Assembly (NCBI GenBank): GCA_028282465.1
Contig: JANQHX010000093.1
Coordinates: forward strand, 48,743-112,742
Source: Gynuella sp.
GTDB taxonomy: Bacteria > Pseudomonadota > Gammaproteobacteria > Pseudomonadales > Natronospirillaceae
Reading direction: 5' to 3'
Length of the DNA: 64,000 bases
Shown: piece by piece, positions 48,878-58,002 of the stretch
Position numbering within the stretch: the first letter of the stretch is position 1
Layout: every line of letters begins with the position of its first letter
Program-made: the position numbers and the translations under genes
The notes under the pieces: generated by a model
The model's input: the letters and a program-made list of their open reading frames with translations, nothing else
What the model was told of the DNA's origin: nothing
Databases searched by the model: none

Positions 48878-50551
48878 ATGGAAAGGAACTTCTCTAAATT
48901 TATCGAAAACAGCTATGATTTGCTGGTTATTGGTGGTGGTGTATACGGCATCTCATGTGCCAGGGAGGCCGCATTACGAGGTCTAAAAGTTGGTGTTATT
49001 GAAAAAAATGACTTTGGAGGCCAAACATCTTCGAACAGTGCCAAAATAGCGCACTGTGGTATGCGTTACCTGCAGCACCTTGACATGCCACGCATGCGAG
49101 AATCAATTCGTGAGCGTAACAACATGCATCAGTTAGCCCCTCAATTCGTGAGATCCCAGCCATTTTTGATGCCCATTTATGGTCATGGGATCAAGGGTCG
49201 TGAGGTGATGACGATTTACATGAAAATGTATGATCTGTTGAGCCCAGAAAGGAAGCAGTTCAAAGACGATTTCCGTAAAGTGCCTGATTCAAAAATCATC
49301 TCAAAAGAAGAAACGATTAAGCTGTTTCCTGATGTCGAGCAAAAAGGTCTTACCGGCGGAGTTGTTTGGTATGAAGGTCAGATGCAGAACACTGAAAGGC
49401 TTACACTTTCCATATTAAAAGATGCGAGTGTTCATGGCGCCGAATTCATCAATTATGTTGAAGTGAATAGCATTCAAGTATCGAACGGTACGGTCTCCGG
49501 AGTAGAAGTATCAGATCTAATATCAGGTGAATCTTCACTTATCGAAACAAAGCATGTTATTAACGCCGCTGGTCCTTGGTCAAACAAAATATTCGATATG
49601 ACTGATCACTCGATTAAAGACCATGGAATTTATGCATCCAAAGCATTCAGTCTGTTTACTCGATCAGTGTCGGATGAATACGCCATCACTTTCCCCATTC
49701 GTCCAATGTATGACGACAAAATGGCAGTAGTTGATAAAAAGTCTAGCCTGCAGTTTGCAATCCCCTGGAGGGGGCAAAGTATGTTTGCTTCTTTACATCT
49801 ACCCTGCGATGAGGATCCTGAGAAGGTCACCATTACTGAAGAAGAAATGGTGACTTATATTGAAAGAATTAATGAAGGTTATCCAAACGCTAATTTAACC
49901 ATGGCCGATGTAAATCATGTACTCTGGGGAATCGTGCCTGCCGATTCTAAAGGCTCAGCTGCTCCAATGAAGCACTATAAAATCATAGATCATAAAAAAG
50001 AAGATGGGCTAGAAGGTATGACAACCGTGGTCGGAGTGAAATTCACTACTGCCCGAGATGTGGCCGTCAAAACCCTAAAAGCTATCGAGCCCTATTTGAA
50101 AATACCAAAAGATAAATCAGGCACAGAAACAATTCCATTTACAGGCGGAAATATTGAGTTCTATGAGCCATTCGTAGAAAAAACTGTTAAGGAATACAAG
50201 GATATATTCTCCGAGGAGCTGACCGTTCGCCTAATAGAAACCTATGGGACAGATGTTAAGGAAATTGCTAGCTTAGTTAAGTTGAATCCCGATCTGAACG
50301 AATTCATACCAGGCACAGATATAATAAAAGCTCAGATTGTTTTTGCGATTCAATCAGAAATGGCTCAAAGGTTAGCAGATATCATTTTCCGGAGAACTGA
50401 CGTTGGAAGTCTTCAACACCCAGGTGTGTATGTGCTGAACTCAATTGCGGCTTTTATGGCAAAAGAGTTAGAGTGGGATCAAGATCGAATTGCTAAAGAG
50501 ATTGATCACACTAACAGCTGTTACTTGGTAATCAATGATGGCAACAACTAA
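48878..50551 (+). CDS. GlpD-like FAD-dependent oxidoreductase (glycerol-3-phosphate dehydrogenase family), copy 1
   Basis: The 557-residue protein has the dinucleotide-binding motif VIGGGVYGISCAREAALRG near residues 17-35, then NDFGGQTSSNSAKIAHCGMRYLQ, where GlpD has DFASGTSSKSTKLIHGGLRYL. RPMYDDKMAVVD and VVGVKFTTARDVA occur in the order expected for GlpD, and a C-terminal helical cap region is present. GlpD oxidises glycerol 3-phosphate to dihydroxyacetone phosphate and feeds quinones. No glpK, glpF or glpR is nearby, and the gene opens an exopolysaccharide operon. A polymer-linked substrate is possible. A second, more divergent copy lies at 62405. Confidence 0.85.
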   Translation: MERNFSKFIENSYDLLVIGGGVYGISCAREAALRGLKVGVIEKNDFGGQTSSNSAKIAHCGMRYLQHLDMPRMRESIRERNNMHQLAPQFVRSQPFLMPIYGHGIKGREVMTIYMKMYDLLSPERKQFKDDFRKVPDSKIISKEETIKLFPDVEQKGLTGGVVWYEGQMQNTERLTLSILKDASVHGAEFINYVEVNSIQVSNGTVSGVEVSDLISGESSLIETKHVINAAGPWSNKIFDMTDHSIKDHGIYASKAFSLFTRSVSDEYAITFPIRPMYDDKMAVVDKKSSLQFAIPWRGQSMFASLHLPCDEDPEKVTITEEEMVTYIERINEGYPNANLTMADVNHVLWGIVPADSKGSAAPMKHYKIIDHKKEDGLEGMTTVVGVKFTTARDVAVKTLKAIEPYLKIPKDKSGTETIPFTGGNIEFYEPFVEKTVKEYKDIFSEELTVRLIETYGTDVKEIASLVKLNPDLNEFIPGTDIIKAQIVFAIQSEMAQRLADIIFRRTDVGSLQHPGVYVLNSIAAFMAKELEWDQDRIAKEIDHTNSCYLVINDGNN

Positions 50552-51578
50552 GAAAAAAATACTGAAGTGGGCAACGTCAGCTGTTAAAGCTGGCGTTACG
50601 ATTGGCTTGTTATGGTGGGTGATTGATTCTGTCGGTTTAAATGATCCAGAAGGGATGTCCCAATTTCTAGACGGAATATTCTCAGCCAATATCTTTATTC
50701 TTGTGCTTGCCGTAGCCTTTGTACCAATTATGGATTTTGTAAGTACTATCAAATGGCATATGCTGGTTAAATATAAGCACGTCAGCATTGGCTTCTGGAA
50801 GCTTTTCGCGTTTTATGTTGTGGGGCGCTTTTTCAACATGATACTGCCTAGTAGCGTAGGTGGTGATCTGATTCGTATTCATCTCTTAGGTAAAGAAACA
50901 GGTCAATTGGCATCGTCTGCGGCTATCGTATTTATTGAGCGAGTAACGGGATTAATAATGCTAGTAGCACTCACTGCTGGAGCATTATTAATGGCAGCTG
51001 GATCTTTCTCTCAGTCGTGGGTGCAATGGTTGGTCTTGGTTGCTGCATTGGGTTTAGCTATGATCGTCCTGGCTTTTATGGTTGACGGCTTTTATCAATT
51101 CTTTGTTTCCATTTTTAAAGGGCTTCATCCGTTTATTGAAAAAATCTTCAATAAGATTGATAAGATGAGAAGTACCATTGTTGAAATTGGCAAAAACAGA
51201 AATGTACTAACTCTGGCATTCCTTAACTCATTTATCTTTTACATAGTTGCCATATTAAATGCCTGGGTTTCTATTTTGGTGTTCGACCTTTCTGTGCCGC
51301 TGACTACTATGATTATCGCAGTTCCTATCATAATGTTTTTGATGAATTTACCAGTATCCATAGGCAGTCTTGGAATTATGGAGTTCTCTTACACTGCGGT
51401 ATTGTCAGCATTTGGGATCGACCCAGTAGTTGCTCTTAGTTTAGCTCTCCTTATGAGGTTGAAATTGATATTGGCTGCGGGTATGGGTGCTATTACATAT
51501 CAATTCGTTTCATTAAAGATTTCGGATCCACAGAAACTGAAACAAGAATTGAGTGCGTCTAATGCAAAAAGTAGTTAA
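50535..51578 (+). CDS. Flippase-like membrane protein (LPG synthase TM / UPF0104 family)
   Basis: The 347-residue protein has about eight membrane helices. The conserved region is YVVGRFFNMILPSSVGGDLIRIHLL followed by AAIVFIERVTG, and later PVSIGSLGIMEFSYTAVLSAFGI, both typical of lysylphosphatidylglycerol synthase TM and flippase-like proteins. It probably moves or modifies a lipid-linked intermediate in the inner membrane. Its start overlaps the GlpD-like gene by 17 bases, and its end overlaps the next gene, so the three are translationally coupled. Confidence 0.85.
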   Translation: MMATTKKKILKWATSAVKAGVTIGLLWWVIDSVGLNDPEGMSQFLDGIFSANIFILVLAVAFVPIMDFVSTIKWHMLVKYKHVSIGFWKLFAFYVVGRFFNMILPSSVGGDLIRIHLLGKETGQLASSAAIVFIERVTGLIMLVALTAGALLMAAGSFSQSWVQWLVLVAALGLAMIVLAFMVDGFYQFFVSIFKGLHPFIEKIFNKIDKMRSTIVEIGKNRNVLTLAFLNSFIFYIVAILNAWVSILVFDLSVPLTTMIIAVPIIMFLMNLPVSIGSLGIMEFSYTAVLSAFGIDPVVALSLALLMRLKLILAAGMGAITYQFVSLKISDPQKLKQELSASNAKSS

Positions 51579-52935
51579 AGGTATTTTTTTACTGCCTTTA
51601 TTGGCTGCGATCTTAGTAGCCGTGATGTATTGGCAGAATCGACCCGTTCATCTAACTCTTGATCTAGCTAAACATACTTTTGACGGTGGCTGTAAAGAGG
51701 CATTGAATGAAAGTGTAAAAATAAATGAATGCTACGAATTCATACTGCAGGGTGAGTTTAACGAGCATCAGCCTATCACGTTTTATCATGAATCAGGCAA
51801 AACAATTAAATCTCTAACGTTCTTAGAGAGCGGGCTCACTAAAGTAAGGTTCACAGGGACTCTTGCGGGGCAATGGAAATTTGAAAATAAGAGTCTAGAT
51901 GTCATACAGGATTCTATTAATCAATTGAATGGTTTTCTTGAATCCGCTAATCAGAAGTGGGTTTATAGTGGTTCTGGTAAAGCAATTGTTCCCCAATTTA
52001 TTATGTATGATGGTGCAGATATTGATCATGGGATCAACGAGTTTGTTAAAGGGCATGGATTTACTGGATTTCATATTACAAACCTCAGGGAGTTTGAGAA
52101 GAACCCAGCGTACTTTGAAGAGGTTGTTCGAAAGACTTATGAAGTTGGTGGGCATACCCATTTTTGGATTTGGGGAGATGAGCAACGAAAGTTAACTCCC
52201 GAGTACTATGAAGGTGATGTTGATTACCTCTACAAGGAAATCTTAGCTCGGCTTGGGCCCATGCCCGGTTGGTCAGTTGGTTATGGTTTTGACCTTTTTG
52301 AGTGGGTTGTTGCAGAGGATTTAGATGCCTGGCGAGCCAGCTGGCACGAAATCTCGGATTATCGACACTTAATGGGAGGCCGAGGCTATAAAAACGAATA
52401 CAAGCCTATTTCAACTAATATGGACTATGTATCTTGGGAATGGCATCGACCGTCCCTTGCCGATTACAAGGCTCATTTGCTTCAGGCTTCTGATAAAGCA
52501 ACTTTTTCAGAAGACAGATTTAGAATTCGTACTCCTAGCAAATACCCACTAAAAGATTATGACGAAGATGATACTGTTATAGGGTTGTGGGACTCTTTAA
52601 TAGCAGGCGGCGTAGCCAATATTTGGGGAAATCGAGGTGATGGTGCACAGTATTCAATACCCTATAAAAATAAAAAGGCTATAAAAAAGTATAGCGTAGT
52701 TGCAAATGAGCTTTTCACTGCAGATGCACAAAGTACTCAAATAGTTGACGTTGACTGTCTACAGTCGATGTCTCAGGTTATTTGTAAAACGACTAACTCG
52801 AATGAATTTCAAGCTTTAGGAAGAAGTATCAATATCATGAGAATTATTGATCCATTTTCAGGAGAAGACCTTGAATACAGTACAAGCAAAACAAACGATT
52901 CAATTAGGATTGTGATAGGAAAATTAGCTAACTAA
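51562..52935 (+). CDS. Glycosidase-like protein of unknown specificity with N-terminal anchor
   Basis: The frame opens at GTG 51553, but ATG 51562 (MQKVVKGIFLLPLLAAILV) gives a normal signal anchor, for 457 residues. Residues about 45-115 form a beta-sandwich like the DUF5060 front domains of glycosidases (CYEFILQGEFNEHQPITFY, KVRFTGTLAGQWKFE). A probable TIM barrel follows, with FTGFHITNLREFE, HFWIWGDEQRKLTP, SVGYGFDLFEWVVAEDL, MDYVSWEWHRPS and IWGNRGDGA. Acidic residues at strand ends (WGDEQ, DLFEW, SWEWH) are catalytic candidates. It probably cuts or trims the polymer made by the locus. It overlaps the flippase-like gene. Confidence 0.65.
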   Translation: MQKVVKGIFLLPLLAAILVAVMYWQNRPVHLTLDLAKHTFDGGCKEALNESVKINECYEFILQGEFNEHQPITFYHESGKTIKSLTFLESGLTKVRFTGTLAGQWKFENKSLDVIQDSINQLNGFLESANQKWVYSGSGKAIVPQFIMYDGADIDHGINEFVKGHGFTGFHITNLREFEKNPAYFEEVVRKTYEVGGHTHFWIWGDEQRKLTPEYYEGDVDYLYKEILARLGPMPGWSVGYGFDLFEWVVAEDLDAWRASWHEISDYRHLMGGRGYKNEYKPISTNMDYVSWEWHRPSLADYKAHLLQASDKATFSEDRFRIRTPSKYPLKDYDEDDTVIGLWDSLIAGGVANIWGNRGDGAQYSIPYKNKKAIKKYSVVANELFTADAQSTQIVDVDCLQSMSQVICKTTNSNEFQALGRSINIMRIIDPFSGEDLEYSTSKTNDSIRIVIGKLAN

Positions 52936-52952
52936 CTTTGGGTATATAGACT

Positions 52953-53483
52953 ATGTTGTTCAAATTAATTAAACGAGTTGTCACTCCATCTCCAGTAATA
53001 ACACTGATTCTATTAGCCAAATACAAATGCTTTGCTAGTTTTAAATCGGAAATAGAATTAGATAATTTCGTTCCAGGTAATGGGAGTCGAATTAGTTCAT
53101 TTTGTAAAATTAAAACTAGGCGGGGAAAGTTGGAACTTGGTGATCGTGTTGATATAGCGGCAGGTTGTTTTCTGAGTAGTTCTGAGAAAGAGCTTATTAT
53201 TGGTGCCGATACTGTGATTGGGCCCCATTGCACCATTGTGGCAAATAACTATAGCTATCAGGATCTGGATACTCCTATAAAAAATCAACCAAGAACGACA
53301 AAAGGAACCGTTATAGGCTCGAATGTGTTTGTGGGTGCTGGATCTGTTGTATTGGATGGATCAAGAATAGGTTCGGGCTCTGTTGTTGCTGCTAATTCAG
53401 TTGTAAAAGGTGAAATTCCAGAAAATAGCGTGGTAGCTGGAAACCCAGCGAAGGTATTGTTTAATAGAGCTGATCCGCGATAA
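52953..53483 (+). CDS. Left-handed beta-helix (hexapeptide) acyltransferase-like protein
   Basis: The 176-residue protein has hexapeptide repeats of the LbetaH fold (LELGDRVDIAAGCF, LIIGADTVIGPHCTIV, GTVIGSNVFVGAGSVVLDG, SRIGSGSVVAANSVV) and the usual C-terminal cap PENSVVAGNPAKVL. Such proteins O-acetylate sugars in polysaccharide loci. Where most relatives carry the catalytic His in a sequence like GNHNF, this one reads ANNYSYQD, so acetyl transfer may not occur by the standard mechanism. It is the last gene of the plus-strand group starting at 48878. Confidence 0.82.
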   Translation: MLFKLIKRVVTPSPVITLILLAKYKCFASFKSEIELDNFVPGNGSRISSFCKIKTRRGKLELGDRVDIAAGCFLSSSEKELIIGADTVIGPHCTIVANNYSYQDLDTPIKNQPRTTKGTVIGSNVFVGAGSVVLDGSRIGSGSVVAANSVVKGEIPENSVVAGNPAKVLFNRADPR

Positions 53484-53535
53484 TTTCAAATTAGTATTTG
53501 ACGAGTTTTAACAATACTCAGATCGGGAGTGCTCC

Positions 53536-54474
53536 TTATTTTCTAACTCGACGCACTGTGCCCCAAAGCAAAGACAGTATAGGTGCCGGAAGTAATCCTA
53601 AAAGCTTTAATTCTTTTGACTGGATCAAATTCGAAGTTTTTAGTGCCAGTTTTCGGTATTGCTGATAAAGACTATTTTGCAAATAGTAGTAAAGAAGATA
53701 TTCGATTTCTTTAATGTATCTATATCTTTCTTTATTGCTTAAATCGTAAATCAAAGGCACTAGGGCTTTAATGTATTGTTCTTTGTCTTCTGTTTTATCT
53801 TTTCTCTGCTCAAAAAGGCTATTTCCTTCCTGTCGCTCAGACTCAACAGTAATAGTGTCTTTTAGAAGAGTTTTTCTAGATGACTTAATGGCTTTGACTA
53901 AAAAATGAGTCACTTCCCAGCATCTCAATTGCTCATTGAACCCTTCAATTTTATTAAATAGAGAATTACTGATCATGAAAGAGCCAGCCTGAATATTTTG
54001 AGTAAGGCCGCTTTCAAATTTTCCATTATGAGCTGTCCATTCATTTGGATCTAGTTGAAAGGATATTTTATCTGATATTAGAAACACTGATTTTTTAAGG
54101 GAAGTACCTATCTCTTGAAAGCTTGTAAACGCTAAGTCAACATCAGAGTCCATTGCAATAAGGTCTAGAAACAGTTCCATTGCTCCGGGTAAAAAAACAT
54201 CGTCAGCGTCTATATATATAATATGAGAAAATACTGATTCCCTAGATCCTTTGTTTCTCGCAGACGACGGCCCCGAATTCACTTGAGACAAAATATTTAG
54301 CGGGCGAGTCTTAGATGCATATTCGCGCACAACCTCTAAGGAGTCGTCTGTACTGCCATCATCAACCACAATGATTTCAATATTTGCAAAATCCTTGGGT
54401 ATAGAGTCAAGGCATCTTTTAACGCTACCCGCTTTATTAAATAGTGGAATAACTACACTAAGCCCTGGCTGCAT
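53536..54474 (-). CDS. Family 2 glycosyltransferase
   Basis: The 312-residue GT-A fold protein has LSVVIPLFNKAGSVKRCLDSI at the N-terminus, IIVVDDGSTDDS for nucleotide binding and the metal-binding IYIDADD. The acceptor region contains LRCWEVTHFLV. There are no membrane helices except possibly weakly at the C-terminus. It is the last gene of the minus-strand operon and overlaps the preceding GT4 gene by 17 bases. Donor and acceptor sugars are unknown. Confidence 0.88.
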   Translation of the reverse strand: MQPGLSVVIPLFNKAGSVKRCLDSIPKDFANIEIIVVDDGSTDDSLEVVREYASKTRPLNILSQVNSGPSSARNKGSRESVFSHIIYIDADDVFLPGAMELFLDLIAMDSDVDLAFTSFQEIGTSLKKSVFLISDKISFQLDPNEWTAHNGKFESGLTQNIQAGSFMISNSLFNKIEGFNEQLRCWEVTHFLVKAIKSSRKTLLKDTITVESERQEGNSLFEQRKDKTEDKEQYIKALVPLIYDLSNKERYRYIKEIEYLLYYYLQNSLYQQYRKLALKTSNLIQSKELKLLGLLPAPILSLLWGTVRRVRK

Positions 54475-55588
54475 AACGATTCTCGAATAAGCTGATATAT
54501 AAACTGCCTAGCTCTTTTGCACTGTTCTCAAAATTGAATTTTTCAGTGGCTATCGGAGAATAATTCTTACTTTCAATTCTCCATTCTGTGTCATTAATAG
54601 TGTCTTTCAGTAACTCTGCCAGCTTAGATGAGTTTTTAGATTCAAACATCTTAGCAGGGCTTCCTTCTAATATTTCTTTCAGCCCAATGCAATTACTACC
54701 GATTATTGGTGTCCCTGCTGCTAATGATTCCATTGGGAGTAATGGGCAGCATTCCCACACTGAAGGGATAGCTAAAACATCCAGCGTTTTTAGTACACCT
54801 CCAACATTCTCCTCGAATGGAATGAATTTAAAGTAATCAATAAGGCCAAGTTTTTTCAGGTGCTCTTTTTCATTGACTTCAAAACCACCATTTGCACCAA
54901 TGGAAACAACATATACTGGGCGATTAACTTCTTTGTAGATTAATTGAAAGGCCTCGAGTAAATATTTAAAACCTTTTTGGTTCATGAATCGACCTAAGAA
55001 ACCGATCAAATAGACATCATCAGAAAGACCTAACTGTTCTTTAAGGCTTTTAGGTTCTGCATTGAAAAACTTTTGAGTGTCTACACCATTTCGAATTGTA
55101 GAAACTTTTTGTTTAGGGAAGTTTGGAAAATATTCAAAGAAATTTGTTTCTGCATCACGACCCAAGAGATTTACACAATTGAACTGTCGTAATAGCCATG
55201 ACAAGGCTATTTTTTTTGACTTCCCACTGAGTCCCTCGAAATGATAATCATGAAAAACATCATGTGATGAGAGTAATATTGGTGTGCGTGAAACTAAATT
55301 TGCTACTACGGCAGATATTCCAGCTTGAAATCCATGGCAGTGGATCAAGTCTGGCTTGAATTTTTTGATTGATTTATAGACATGAGAAATAAATGACATT
55401 GAACTAGGTTTTATAAAACTGAATGTCGTTTTAATATCAGTCAATGAATTTTGTAAAGTGCGTGATTCATGAGTGTCAGGAACTATGAACATATATTCAT
55501 GCTCGCACAATGATTCATGATTTAGCATGTACTTTAGATAGGTTCTTATGCCACCTACTGGCCATCTGACTACAATTAAAGTCTTCAT
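54458..55588 (-). CDS. Family 4 glycosyltransferase
   Basis: The 376-residue GT-B fold protein has the GT4 signature: VWECCPLLPMESLAAGTPIIGSNCIGLKEIL, with the EX7E motif (E-CCPLLPM-E). IGFLGRFMNQKGFKYLLEAF opens the second domain. The first domain has LIHCHGFQAGISAVVANL. It retains sugar configuration on transfer. It overlaps the upstream ligase-like gene by four bases and the downstream GT2 by 17. Confidence 0.92.
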   Translation of the reverse strand: MKTLIVVRWPVGGIRTYLKYMLNHESLCEHEYMFIVPDTHESRTLQNSLTDIKTTFSFIKPSSMSFISHVYKSIKKFKPDLIHCHGFQAGISAVVANLVSRTPILLSSHDVFHDYHFEGLSGKSKKIALSWLLRQFNCVNLLGRDAETNFFEYFPNFPKQKVSTIRNGVDTQKFFNAEPKSLKEQLGLSDDVYLIGFLGRFMNQKGFKYLLEAFQLIYKEVNRPVYVVSIGANGGFEVNEKEHLKKLGLIDYFKFIPFEENVGGVLKTLDVLAIPSVWECCPLLPMESLAAGTPIIGSNCIGLKEILEGSPAKMFESKNSSKLAELLKDTINDTEWRIESKNYSPIATEKFNFENSAKELGSLYISLFENRYAARA

Positions 55589-56922
55589 GTAAGTTTATCT
55601 GAAGTTTCGTTTGTTTTATTTTCAAAGGCCAATGCCTTAGTGCTTGCTTGTATATAAAGCGCTACAGTTAGTCCTGCTAGAACGTACCACCAGCTTCTAG
55701 AAAAACCAAAATAGGCAATGCTGAATACTAAGAACATCCAGAAACAAGTAACTATTGCTCTAGATAACTCATATTCAAAACTGATCGCCTCGAGTTCTTT
55801 TTTCGTAAGGTGTTTCTTGATTTCCTGAATCCTTTTCTGCATCTGTTTGAGTGCATCATAGACTCGTCTTAAAAACACAATGTAAAAAATAAAACCAATT
55901 ACTCCAAGCTCAATAAGCACTTCCAGGTAAAGGCTATGGGCTATCTTAGCATCTGTTCCGTAGTTAGCGCCTGCTTCGGCTGAAGTGCCAAGCCCATGAC
56001 CAATGATAGGTCTGTTCATCCAGGTTTCAGCCATCCTGCCCATAAACCTAAATCTACCGGCACTACTCTCGCTTCCTTGAACACCCTCTTGCCCCGATAG
56101 CGATAAATAGCGCTGCTTCTGCACATCTGTCATATTCGCAACGGCCACTGTTACTCCGATTCCACCAATTAGAATTAGAAGGAATTTCTTATTAGATTGA
56201 ATAAAAAATATAAAGAGTATAACGAGCAGGGCCACAAAACCCGACCGACTCATGGTTAAAACCATGGCATAAGCGAACAAAGGAATCAGGCCCCAGTAAA
56301 GTAATTTAGAAGTAGTTTTCCCTAAATTACCTAGGAGGTAGTGACAGAAAGTCCAAGCAATACAGATGACAAAGCCGAGTCCATTGGGGTTAATGACATC
56401 AGTGGGGGCGCCGCTGAGCCTGCTCGCGGTTTGACCTCCGCCAAGGTAAGTTGCCGATCCCCAGTAACCAGTGGTGATGTTCAAATACAATGGCTCTAAA
56501 ACTCGGAAAGTCTGGCAAGCTAAATAGGCATAGGTAAATATCTTGAGCCGCTTGCCTGTATCAACAAATGAAGCAGTAAAAAAGAAAAACACTACGGCTT
56601 TGATATATGGAATTAGATTATTTTTTACAACACTACCCGGCCATTCTACGATAGGGACAGTGACAATAATGTAGGCAAATAGAACGAATATTGCTCTAGC
56701 CACAGGTAGCCTATAAACGAGCTTGCTTGACTGAGAATTAAGAATCAACATTCCTATTAAGAAAAGAGCTACCAAGAAGTCGAATCTAATTACGCCTAGA
56801 ATTGAGATTCTTTGTGGCATTGATAGTAGATAGCTAACCAAAAAAACCAGGTACGCATAGAAGATATAGTCTGCAACTGGAGTCCTGTTTGATAGCTTTT
56901 GTAGTATTGTTTCTGTCTTCAT
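55585..56922 (-). CDS. O-antigen ligase/polymerase-like membrane protein
   Basis: The 445-residue protein has about 10-12 membrane helices. The large periplasmic loop near the C-terminus has RFRFMGRMAETWMNRPIIGHGLGTSAEAG, then KIAHSLYLEVLIELGVIGFIFYIVF. GHGLGT and the H-S-x-Y-L-E-x-L-I-E-L-G motif are typical of WaaL/Wzy-type proteins. It should polymerise or transfer lipid-linked repeat units in the periplasm. It lies between glycosyltransferase genes with 4-base overlaps on both sides. Confidence 0.9.
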   Translation of the reverse strand: MKTETILQKLSNRTPVADYIFYAYLVFLVSYLLSMPQRISILGVIRFDFLVALFLIGMLILNSQSSKLVYRLPVARAIFVLFAYIIVTVPIVEWPGSVVKNNLIPYIKAVVFFFFTASFVDTGKRLKIFTYAYLACQTFRVLEPLYLNITTGYWGSATYLGGGQTASRLSGAPTDVINPNGLGFVICIAWTFCHYLLGNLGKTTSKLLYWGLIPLFAYAMVLTMSRSGFVALLVILFIFFIQSNKKFLLILIGGIGVTVAVANMTDVQKQRYLSLSGQEGVQGSESSAGRFRFMGRMAETWMNRPIIGHGLGTSAEAGANYGTDAKIAHSLYLEVLIELGVIGFIFYIVFLRRVYDALKQMQKRIQEIKKHLTKKELEAISFEYELSRAIVTCFWMFLVFSIAYFGFSRSWWYVLAGLTVALYIQASTKALAFENKTNETSDKLT

Positions 56923-57815
56923 CTGACTTTTTCTTTTCCAATAACTACATTGAATGACCGAATAGGGTCCAACAGCACGGCACTTGCTAAAAGAACTAGT
57001 GCATTACCCAATTTTTTACGCTCATTGATATAGGCCGAGGCTAATCTAAAAGACAATACAGCCCGTCTTTTACGAATTGTCGATCTGTTATAAGGGTACC
57101 TGTTCTTCGCTTTCTTAAGAATTTCAAAGCCACAAGACCACCTTTTAATCTGTCCCTTAGTGCTAATCGAATTTGCATGACGGCGATATTGAAAGAATTT
57201 TTCTGGAATGAAATGAATAGTCGTCAGCTCACAAATTCTAATTAGCATATCATGGTCTTGCGCTGCTCTGAGGCTTTCATCAAAAAAGCCAGCCTCTCTA
57301 AATACAGATGTTCTAACCATAGAATTCTGAGGTAGAAGAAAGTAACAATCGAGCAAAACGGCGTTAGGATCATTGGGTTCCAAATGATCCTCGCTTAAAA
57401 TGTTGTACAAGAATTTGCCGTTAGCATCTATTGCCTCCCCAAGCCCATAGACTAGGCCTACGTCTTTATTCGCAATAAGGTATTCGACTTGGAGACTAAC
57501 CTTGCTGGGCAGAAATAAGTCGTCACTATCAAGTATGCAAATAAATTCTCCGGAGGCATTTTTTAGGCCTAGATTTAATGCGGCAGATTGCCCTTTGTTT
57601 ACTCGCCCTTCATGGGTAAGAAGCTTAAACTGATGGCTATTAGAAAGTTCAATTAGGGTTTCATAAGATCCATCATCTGAGCCATCATCGACACAAATAA
57701 GCTCTATATCTGAATAGTCCTGCTGCAAAACGGACATAATGGTTTCTGCAATGTAATTGTTCCGGTTATACACGGGAATGATTACGCTGACTAAGCCAGC
57801 TGTAAGGTTGTCCAT
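56919..57815 (-). CDS. Family 2 glycosyltransferase
   Basis: The frame can begin at TTG 57830, but ATG 57815 directly before NLTAGLVSVIIPVYNRNNYI is the better start, giving 298 residues. GT-A motifs are LICVDDGSDDGS and CILDSDD, and acceptor-side motifs are LRAAQDHDMLIRICELT. It is soluble. The ATG has no strong Shine-Dalgarno and lies only 4 bases after the stop of a small ORF with a perfect one, so its translation may depend on that ORF. Confidence 0.88.
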   Translation of the reverse strand: MDNLTAGLVSVIIPVYNRNNYIAETIMSVLQQDYSDIELICVDDGSDDGSYETLIELSNSHQFKLLTHEGRVNKGQSAALNLGLKNASGEFICILDSDDLFLPSKVSLQVEYLIANKDVGLVYGLGEAIDANGKFLYNILSEDHLEPNDPNAVLLDCYFLLPQNSMVRTSVFREAGFFDESLRAAQDHDMLIRICELTTIHFIPEKFFQYRRHANSISTKGQIKRWSCGFEILKKAKNRYPYNRSTIRKRRAVLSFRLASAYINERKKLGNALVLLASAVLLDPIRSFNVVIGKEKVR

Positions 57816-57819
57816 TAGG

Positions 57820-58002
57820 TTATTGCCCAATCTTATGTCGAATAATTGAAACAGAAGGTGTTACTGCTAATGGCAAGAACTGCCTTAGGCTTTGAAGTGC
57901 AGAAGGTGTATTGGAATTAGAAATATTGTATAGAACTGCGCGCTGTCTGATGGGGCCAGAGAATAGTGGCTTCTGGTTTGTGTAAATAAGGCTTTGGTTC
58001 AC
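57820..58002 (-). CDS. Possible small protein or leader ORF ahead of the minus-strand polysaccharide operon
   Basis: GTG 58002 is preceded by AAGGAG at 58014-58009 with a 6-base spacer, the strongest ribosome site in this area. The 60-residue product begins MNQSLIYTNQKPLF and ends SIIRHKIGQ. It is basic and has no recognised domain. Its stop lies 4 bases before the GT2 start codon, which itself has no clear ribosome site, so coupling is likely. It could be a real small protein or a leader that sets translation of the operon. Confidence 0.45.
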   Translation of the reverse strand: MNQSLIYTNQKPLFSGPIRQRAVLYNISNSNTPSALQSLRQFLPLAVTPSVSIIRHKIGQ

